The translations under genes were made by a program, and so were the position numbers. The notes beneath the pieces were generated by a model. The model searched no databases. It saw nothing but the letters and a program-made list of their open reading frames with translations, and was not told where the DNA came from. Below, in pieces: positions 31,303 to 36,053 of a DNA stretch of 36,053 bases (positions within the stretch are counted from its first letter, which is position 1; each line of letters opens with the position of its first letter). Source of the DNA: Hyphomicrobiales bacterium (GTDB taxonomy: Bacteria > Pseudomonadota > Alphaproteobacteria > Rhizobiales > Rhizobiaceae); the NCBI GenBank assembly GCA_900468625.1, contig UBUL01000023.1:144247-180299 (forward strand), read 5' to 3'.

Positions 31303-32901
31303 TCATCGATCGGAGACGGCTCGGGCAGGCAGCTCGAGCCGTCTTTTTACTCCGATATTCTCCAGAAACACTTCATCGTGGCTGACGACCAGAAGTGCAC
31401 CGTCATAGGCCCGAAGCCCCGCTTCAACAGCCGCGATGGAATCGATGTCCAGATGATTGGTTGGTTCATCGAGGATCAGCAGCGAAGGCGGCACCCGGCC
31501 GCCGAGCACGCAGGCAAGCCCGGCACGCAGAAGCTGGCCGCCGCTGAGGCTGAACACGACCTGCAGAGCCGCATCGGCCCGGAACATGAAGCGGGCCAGC
31601 GCGGCGCGGCAGGCATTCTCGTCCGCATCCGGATTGATCCGCCTGAAATTGTCGCGGATCGAAAGCGACGGGTCGAGTAGGCTTACTCGCTGATCCAGAA
31701 GGGCGAAATGGACAACCCGTACCGTTCCGCTCCAGGGTTTGAGCGCGCCGGAGATCAGGGCAAGCAACGTTGTTTTGCCCGAGCCGTTCGGCCCGGTGAC
31801 GGCGACGCGCTCCGGCCCGGTCATGATGAAATCGAAGTCCTCGAAGATCGGCCGTTCTGGCTCGTAGCCAGCGGCGGCGCTTTCCATCTTAAGGACGATC
31901 CTGTTTGCCGGCAATCCTGATGTCGGCAGCTTGACGGTCAGGGGCTGTAGGATCTCGATCTTTTCGCGGGCCGCAGCGGCATCCTGCAAGGCCTGGCCGC
32001 GACGGCGCTCGGCAAGCCGCGAGATCTCTCCACCCGTCATTTCGGCCCGCTCCTTCAAACCGCCGAGCATGATGCGCGGGATACCGCCCTTGGCCGCCAT
32101 CTTCCGGCCGGCCTTGTCCCGCCTCGCCTGCCGCTCGACGGCTGCCTGCGCATTTCTCTCCACCTCGGCGACACGCTTCTCCGCCTCGGCGAAATCATGC
32201 TCGGCGGCGGAAAGCTCCAATGCCTTGCGCTCGCGATACTGGCTCCAGTTGCCGCCATAGCGAGAGGCGCCGAGCGATGTCAACTCGACAATCGCATCCA
32301 TGGTGTCGAGCAATTCGCGGTCATGGCTGATGACGATGGCGCCTGCCTTCCAGTCTGCCAGCAGGTCGATCACCGCGGCGCGGCCGTCGCGATCCAGATT
32401 GTTGGTGGGCTCGTCGAGGATCAGGAAATCGGGATCGTCTACGATGAGGGCAGCAAGGCCGCAGCGCGTGCGCTGCCCGCCTGATAGCGTCACGAGAGGC
32501 GTTTCCAGCATGACGTCGAGCCCGATGCGATCAAGGGCCGCGGCGGTGCGCGCCTCGAGCGTCCAGTCCGCCGAGGCGAGTTCGTCATTGGTCGCCTCGC
32601 CGGCTTCCGCGCGCTTCAAGACGGCAATGGCCTCGGTTACACCGAAGAGATCGGCAACGGTTTCTTCGGCGTGCACCTGCACGTTCTGGCGCAGGATTCC
32701 CAGCCGGCCGTCAAACGAGATGCTGCCGGATTGCGGCTGGAGTTCGCCGGAAACAAGCCTGATCAGCGTCGTCTTGCCGACACCGTTGCGGCCGACAAGG
32801 CCGGTGCGCTCGGCACCGAAACTCAGATCGAGATGAGAAAGAAGCGGCCGGCCGTCAGGCGTGGACCACGAAAGATCGGATAGAACGATGGATTTGGACA
32901 T
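31303..32901 (-). CDS. ABC-F family ATPase
   Basis: 532 residues from ATG 32901; the longer frame lacks a better start. Two ABC cassettes without membrane segments define the ABC-F class. Cassette one has GLVGRNGVGKTT (35-46), TLSGGQRTRCGLAALIVDDPDFLILDEPTNNLD and ISHDREL; cassette two has VTGPNGSGKTTLL, SLSGGQLLRAGLACVLGG, LLILDEPTNHLD and VVSHDEVFL. The linker of about 80 residues (residues 230-320) is strongly charged and coiled-coil-like, as in Uup and antibiotic-resistance ABC-F proteins that act at the ribosomal E site. It probably works in translation or ribosome rescue; drug resistance cannot be claimed. Convergent with pdxI. Confidence 0.93.
   Translation of the reverse strand: MSKSIVLSDLSWSTPDGRPLLSHLDLSFGAERTGLVGRNGVGKTTLIRLVSGELQPQSGSISFDGRLGILRQNVQVHAEETVADLFGVTEAIAVLKRAEAGEATNDELASADWTLEARTAAALDRIGLDVMLETPLVTLSGGQRTRCGLAALIVDDPDFLILDEPTNNLDRDGRAAVIDLLADWKAGAIVISHDRELLDTMDAIVELTSLGASRYGGNWSQYRERKALELSAAEHDFAEAEKRVAEVERNAQAAVERQARRDKAGRKMAAKGGIPRIMLGGLKERAEMTGGEISRLAERRRGQALQDAAAAREKIEILQPLTVKLPTSGLPANRIVLKMESAAAGYEPERPIFEDFDFIMTGPERVAVTGPNGSGKTTLLALISGALKPWSGTVRVVHFALLDQRVSLLDPSLSIRDNFRRINPDADENACRAALARFMFRADAALQVVFSLSGGQLLRAGLACVLGGRVPPSLLILDEPTNHLDIDSIAAVEAGLRAYDGALLVVSHDEVFLENIGVKRRLELPARAVSDR
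31314..31348 (+). terminator. Terminator of pdxI, inside the ABC-F coding region
   Basis: AGACGGCTCG (31314-31323) pairs exactly with CGAGCCGTCT (31335-31344), followed by TTTTT overlapping the stem end. It reads as a strong plus-strand terminator yet lies within the last codons of the ABC-F gene on the other strand. Confidence 0.85.
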
Positions 32902-33035
32902 GAGCAAAAATTTCCCCGATGGCAAGGCTGAACGGCATTGCGGTCGAGGTGGAATCCATTGCTGCACACATCCTGTTGGTATTGTCGATGCCTATAAGCT
33001 AAGCGACAAGTTGCGCCGTTTCAAGTTGGGGTCGT

Positions 33036-33614
33036 TCAAGCTTGGGCGTCGATGGCATCGAGAAAATTGATAACCCGCTTCCAGGTGAGATCGGCCGCCC
33101 TGGCATTGTAGTCGGGCAAGCTGGCGTCCGTATAAAGATGGCCTCCGCCCGAATATCGGAAAATCTCGGCAGCGGTTCCGGACCGTTCGACGGCCTGCTG
33201 CCAGGCCGCAACGTCTTCTTCCGGTTCGAATGGGTCGGGCTCGGCCAGGTGAAGCTGCAGCGGCAGGCCCTTGCGCGCATTCTCGGCAATGGTGGCGATG
33301 CCATGCAGGAAAAGGATGCCCGCGGTCTTCTCCCGTTTCGGCCAGAGGCTCGCGGCGACCGCAGCCCCCATCGAAAATCCGGCAAGAATGGTGGAGGCAG
33401 GTAAGCCCGCCAGCGCCCATTCGGCACGCTCGCAGATCGTCGGCCAGCCGATCTCGTCCTTGAATTCGAAGCCTTCTTCGATGGTCCGCGCTATCAGCCC
33501 GTCATAGAGATCCGGCGCGAAAGCCTTGTGTCCAGCCGCCTGCACTCGCTCGACGGCCTCATGCTCGAGCGAGCGCAAGCCGTAGACGGAGTGGAAGAAG
33601 ATCACCGTTGCCAT
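33036..33614 (-). CDS. Dienelactone hydrolase family protein
   Basis: 192 residues from ATG 33614, which has AGGGAA about 5 bases upstream. An alpha/beta hydrolase of the DLH group: N-terminal strand ATVIFFHSVYGL, nucleophile elbow GFSMGA (Ser81), and the catalytic His in YSGGGHLYTD near residue 165. Classical dienelactone hydrolase uses Cys at the elbow; here it is Ser, as in many DLH-like proteins of unknown substrate. The acidic member is probably the Asp of LAEPDPF. No signal peptide and no catabolic genes nearby, so it is probably a general esterase. Confidence 0.88.
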   Translation of the reverse strand: MATVIFFHSVYGLRSLEHEAVERVQAAGHKAFAPDLYDGLIARTIEEGFEFKDEIGWPTICERAEWALAGLPASTILAGFSMGAAVAASLWPKREKTAGILFLHGIATIAENARKGLPLQLHLAEPDPFEPEEDVAAWQQAVERSGTAAEIFRYSGGGHLYTDASLPDYNARAADLTWKRVINFLDAIDAQA

Positions 33615-33711
33615 TGTCGCTTCCCTGCTGTTCGGATCGTTAGATAAGACAGTTGCAGCCGGAAGCAACTTTCCCGCACACGATCTATGACGGAAACGCC
33701 GTCTTCAGAAA

Positions 33712-33749
33712 GAAAAAACCCGGTGTTGGCCCTGAGGCCGAACACCGGG
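33712..33749 (-). terminator. Terminator of the DUF1127 gene
   Basis: On the minus strand CCCGGTGTT (33749-33741) pairs with AACACCGGG (33727-33719), with a nested GGCC pair inside the loop, and runs into TTTTTTCTTTC. A strong rho-independent terminator 54 bases after the DUF1127 stop. Confidence 0.9.
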
Positions 33750-33802
33750 AAAGAGGCAGGGCTTATTGGCTATCACCCTGCGGGGAAACTATCGGTCCGC
33801 CA

Positions 33803-34108
33803 TCAGCCTCTAAAGCTGCTGACGGCAGAGGAGCGCGTGCAGCGACGCGCGGAATTGGTGAGATGGCCGGACGGATCCCCGAAGAAGGTCGAGGTGGTCA
33901 GCGCAGCGTTCAGATCCTGCCTGGTGAGGCCGATATCGCGCAACTGACTGTCGTTCAGCTCGTTCAGATAATTGATCTCCCGGCGATTTCGGATTGCGCG
34001 CCAGATCGATGCGACATTGCCCAAAGCAAGCATCATGCGCGCCGTCAGCGACAGCGAGGGCGTTGCAAGGCCGAGGTTAAGGGTCCGATCTGTCGTGCGC
34101 ATTTCCAT
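33803..34108 (-). CDS. DUF1127 small protein
   Basis: 101 residues from ATG 34108, with AAGGAA about 7 bases upstream; ATG 34102 is a second in-frame choice. The conserved DUF1127 (YjiS-like) region is ASIWRAIRNRREINYLNELN then DSQLRDIGLTRQDL, about residues 33-68: a short Arg-rich amphipathic helix with the LxDIGL turn. The C-terminal tail GDPSGHLTNSARRCTRSSAV is variable. Small DUF1127 proteins in Alphaproteobacteria affect phosphate, carbon and RNA metabolism, and in Brucella several are controlled by VtlR. Here the gene is divergent from the VtlR/LsrB-type regulator, with a 194-base shared region. Confidence 0.85.
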   Translation of the reverse strand: MEMRTTDRTLNLGLATPSLSLTARMMLALGNVASIWRAIRNRREINYLNELNDSQLRDIGLTRQDLNAALTTSTFFGDPSGHLTNSARRCTRSSAVSSFRG

Positions 34109-34269
34109 AATCCTTTCCTTGGGGCACACGCCAGCCAAGCCCCTTTCCAGTCATCCGGAAAAGGGCGTAGGCCGGGAGGAGTTCGACAGGGTTTTCTGTT
34201 CGATTGGTATGCTGAATTGCATTAGGAAGATGCCAAAGCCCTATTGATCAGTCCAACGAATGTTTCTAA

Positions 34270-34281
34270 TGATAACTATCA
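34270..34281. promoter_or_regulatory. LysR-type dyad before the LsrB/VtlR gene
   Basis: TGATA-AC-TATCA at 34270-34281 is a 12-base dyad, and with the next base fits T-N11-A. It is 21 bases before ATG 34303, positioned for autoregulation. Control of the DUF1127 gene from the same site would have to act over a long leader. Confidence 0.5.
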
Positions 34282-34302
34282 AACTCCTTTATAGGTGAAC
34301 CC

Positions 34303-35256
34303 ATGTCCGCGCCGCTTGATATCGATCAGTTGCAGACCTTCATCGCAATCGTGGATTCCGGCAGCTTCACCAAGGCAGCCGACCGGGTATTCAAGACCCA
34401 ATCGGCCGTCTCCATGCAGATGCGCCGGCTGGAAGAGCGCGTCGGCAAGCAGCTATTCATCAAGGATGGACGCGGCAACCGCCTGACCGCCGAAGGCGAC
34501 AAGCTGCTCAACTATGCCCGGCGCATCATTCGCCTCAACAACGAGGCCATTGCCGCCTTCGACGACAATCGCCTCGAGGGCACGCTGCGCATCGGCACGC
34601 CGGACGATTATGCCGACCGCTATATGCCTGAAATCATCGGCCGCTTCGCCAAAACGCATCCGAATGTCGAGCTCTACATCGTCTGCGAGCCCTCGGTCGA
34701 TCTTGCCGAGCGCATGCATCGCGGCGAGCTCGATATCGCGCTCGTCACCCACAATCCGCGCGAGCGCATGTCCGACGTGGTGCGGACGGAGCCGCTCTGC
34801 TGGGTCGGCTCGGCCAACCATCCGCTGCGGGACGATGCACCCATTCCGCTCGCCGTCGGCCGGCGCGACTGTCAGTGGCGCCAGCTTGCCTGCTCGGCGC
34901 TCGATGCCGGCGGCCGCGATTACCAGATCCTGTTCACGAGCTGGTCCTGCACCGTCGTTGCCGCGGCCGTGCTTGCCGGCATGGCGGTTTCGGTTATGCC
35001 GGAATCGGCGCTCCGGACCGGCATGAAGGTGCTGACGCAGGCCGACGGCTTCCCGCCGCTGCCGCCGGTGCAGATCGGCATCATGAAGCGGGCGGGGCTT
35101 TCCGTATCGCTGATGAATGCCATCACGGCTCACATCTCCGCCTGCCTCGACAACATCACGCCGGCTGCGGTGGACGACGACCTCGATGGCGATGTGAAGA
35201 CCTATACGCGCTATTATCCGCGTCTGCGCGCTGGGCATATCCTGCCGGGCTGGTGA
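34303..35256 (+). CDS. lsrB: LysR-family regulator, LsrB/VtlR type
   Basis: 317 residues, AGGTGA four bases before ATG 34303. DNA-binding domain: LDIDQLQTFIAIVDSGSFTKAADRVFKTQSAVSMQMRRLE. The effector domain begins GTLRIGTPDDYADRYMPEIIGRFAKTHP. The sequence matches LsrB of Sinorhizobium (VtlR of Brucella) as I remember it, including YIVCEPSVDLAERM and the C-terminal YYPRLRAGHILPGW-type tail. Six cysteines (128, 166, 190, 197, 216, 271) would suit redox sensing, as proposed for LsrB. In Sinorhizobium LsrB affects nodulation, lipopolysaccharide and glutathione genes; VtlR in Brucella activates DUF1127 genes and an AbcR small RNA. The divergent DUF1127 gene fits that regulon. Confidence 0.8.
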   Translation: MSAPLDIDQLQTFIAIVDSGSFTKAADRVFKTQSAVSMQMRRLEERVGKQLFIKDGRGNRLTAEGDKLLNYARRIIRLNNEAIAAFDDNRLEGTLRIGTPDDYADRYMPEIIGRFAKTHPNVELYIVCEPSVDLAERMHRGELDIALVTHNPRERMSDVVRTEPLCWVGSANHPLRDDAPIPLAVGRRDCQWRQLACSALDAGGRDYQILFTSWSCTVVAAAVLAGMAVSVMPESALRTGMKVLTQADGFPPLPPVQIGIMKRAGLSVSLMNAITAHISACLDNITPAAVDDDLDGDVKTYTRYYPRLRAGHILPGW

Positions 35257-35292
35257 GCGCACAGCTCATCAACGGAACATCATCGGCCGCCG

Positions 35293-35925
35293 TTACGGAA
35301 CCGGCTCCGCCAGCAAGGTCGCACGGATCACCTGCTTCCATTCGTACAGCATGCGCAGCGCCATCTCGTCGTCGCTCATAATGGCGAAGCGGACCGATGC
35401 GCCGATCAGATGGCTGAAAAGCTGGGTGCGTGCCTTCAGGTCGATGCGGCTTTCGGGCAGCAGGAACGGTTGGATGCTCTCCAGAAATATCTCGGCGACG
35501 CGATTGCTATGCTGCATGTTGATCCGCAGGATATCCCTGTCGATCTCCGTTCCGAGCCATACGCCGAGATAGGAGGGCTCATTACGAAACTCGTGGTAAT
35601 ACCAATCGATCATACCACAGGCCAGCTCGACGGCGTGGCCGAGCGACGTCACCACGGAAAAGGCTTCCTCGACCTTCTGCTGGATCAGAGTGGAATGCCG
35701 GTCGAGCAAGGCGCGGACGATCGCCGCCTTGTCGGGGAAATACTGATAGACGGAACCGATGGGAATTCCGGCAATGGCCGCAAGTTCCGTCATCCTGGTT
35801 GCGCTGATGCCCTTTTCCGCAATCAGCCTGGCAGCGACTGCCAGTATGGCGTCGACACGCTGAATACTTCGTTCCTGCTGGGGTCTTTTGCGGAACGTGA
35901 CGCGGTCGGGATTTTTCGAATTCAT
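35293..35925 (-). CDS. TetR-family transcriptional regulator
   Basis: 210 residues. The N-terminal TetR domain is complete: RSIQRVDAILAVAARLIAEKGISATRMTELAAIAGIPIGSVYQYF with PDKAAIVRALLDRH, about residues 19-76. The C-terminal helical domain (SVVTSLGHAVELACGMIDWYYHEF; SYLGVWLGTEIDRDILRINMQHSNRVAEIFLESI) binds an unknown ligand. It is convergent with lsrB, 36 bases apart. Its target is not in the window unless autoregulated; a dyad ACGCG-N7-CGCGT lies 64-80 bases upstream. Confidence 0.92.
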   Translation of the reverse strand: MNSKNPDRVTFRKRPQQERSIQRVDAILAVAARLIAEKGISATRMTELAAIAGIPIGSVYQYFPDKAAIVRALLDRHSTLIQQKVEEAFSVVTSLGHAVELACGMIDWYYHEFRNEPSYLGVWLGTEIDRDILRINMQHSNRVAEIFLESIQPFLLPESRIDLKARTQLFSHLIGASVRFAIMSDDEMALRMLYEWKQVIRATLLAEPVP

Positions 35926-35988
35926 TCTCTACCCGTTTCATTTTCATGCAGAACGACGCTCAAGCGTGGCAGACGCTATGACATTCGA

Positions 35989-36005
35989 CGCGTTCAATGC
36001 GCGTA
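35989..36005. promoter_or_regulatory. Candidate TetR operator
   Basis: ACGCG (35989-35993) and CGCGT (36001-36005) form an inverted repeat with a 7-base spacer, upstream of the TetR gene. Short arms, so only a candidate. Confidence 0.3.
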
Positions 36006-36053
36006 AACGGGAAAAGCTCAATTTTAATCATCACTTAGAGCAAATCATGTTTT

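Noticed and set aside
34109..34302. AbcR-like small RNA next to the LsrB/VtlR gene
   Set aside because: Relatives carry AbcR genes near this regulator, but I find no T-tailed terminator hairpin or clear AbcR loop motif here; the region is better read as the DUF1127 leader.

Overview
This window looks like ordinary chromosome from a Rhizobium or close relative (Rhizobiaceae, Alphaproteobacteria). The evidence is high GC content, a hisS-hisZ-hisG cluster with a short HisG that needs HisZ, a plant/proteobacterial-type glutamate-cysteine ligase, an LpxQ-like lipid A oxidase, an LsrB/VtlR-type LysR regulator beside a DUF1127 gene, and several families of rhizobial intergenic palindromic repeats (RIME-like elements and two-hairpin elements with TAGAGC ends). 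I see no tRNA, rRNA, CRISPR array, prophage, transposase or plasmid function.

Layout. Bases 1-2400: terminator of an upstream gene, a structured leader and a PAS-like small protein, then a Nu-class glutathione transferase divergent from a DoxX membrane protein. 2412-5944: the minus-strand hisS-hisZ-hisG operon with a RIME-like repeat between hisS and hisZ. 6070-7487: a 2H phosphodiesterase, a secreted Met/His/Cys-rich protein and a DUF305 protein, the last two probably linked to periplasmic copper. 7528-10850: two LysR genes (the first frameshifted), each divergent from a small target gene or operon (YciI protein; MDR alcohol dehydrogenase). 10896-14111: aldo/keto reductase, HAD phosphatase, and tag (3-methyladenine glycosylase) overlapping a secreted protein. 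14413-17637: two tandem L,D-transpeptidases, the LpxQ-like barrel protein and a DUF6881 protein, an envelope-flavoured block. 17737-22937: glcD-glcE-glcF (glycolate oxidase) on the minus strand with a divergent LysR regulator. 22967-26937: macrodomain deacetylase, Nudix hydrolase, Pit phosphate transporter, rsmE. 26942-30278: LysE exporter, gshA, DUF937 protein. 30416-33614: PdxI-like pyridoxal reductase, ABC-F ATPase, dienelactone-hydrolase-like protein. 33803-35925: DUF1127 protein divergent from the LsrB/VtlR-type regulator, then a TetR regulator.

How the genes fit together. HisZ and HisG form the first enzyme of histidine synthesis and are co-transcribed with histidyl-tRNA synthetase. GlcDEF oxidises glycolate to glyoxylate and is probably controlled by its divergent LysR, which has a canonical ATT-N11-AAT site in the shared promoter. 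GshA, the glutathione transferase and the LsrB-type regulator all belong to thiol/oxidative-stress physiology. The L,D-transpeptidases and LpxQ-like protein remodel the envelope.

I did not find a clearly new multi-gene system. The observations most worth following are the LsrB/VtlR-DUF1127 divergent module, the tandem L,D-transpeptidases with an unusual double palindrome between them, repeats that supply stop codons or sit inside operons, the frameshifted LysR, and the small Met/His/Cys-rich protein next to DUF305. Start sites, operators and small hairpins were read by eye and carry matching uncertainty.
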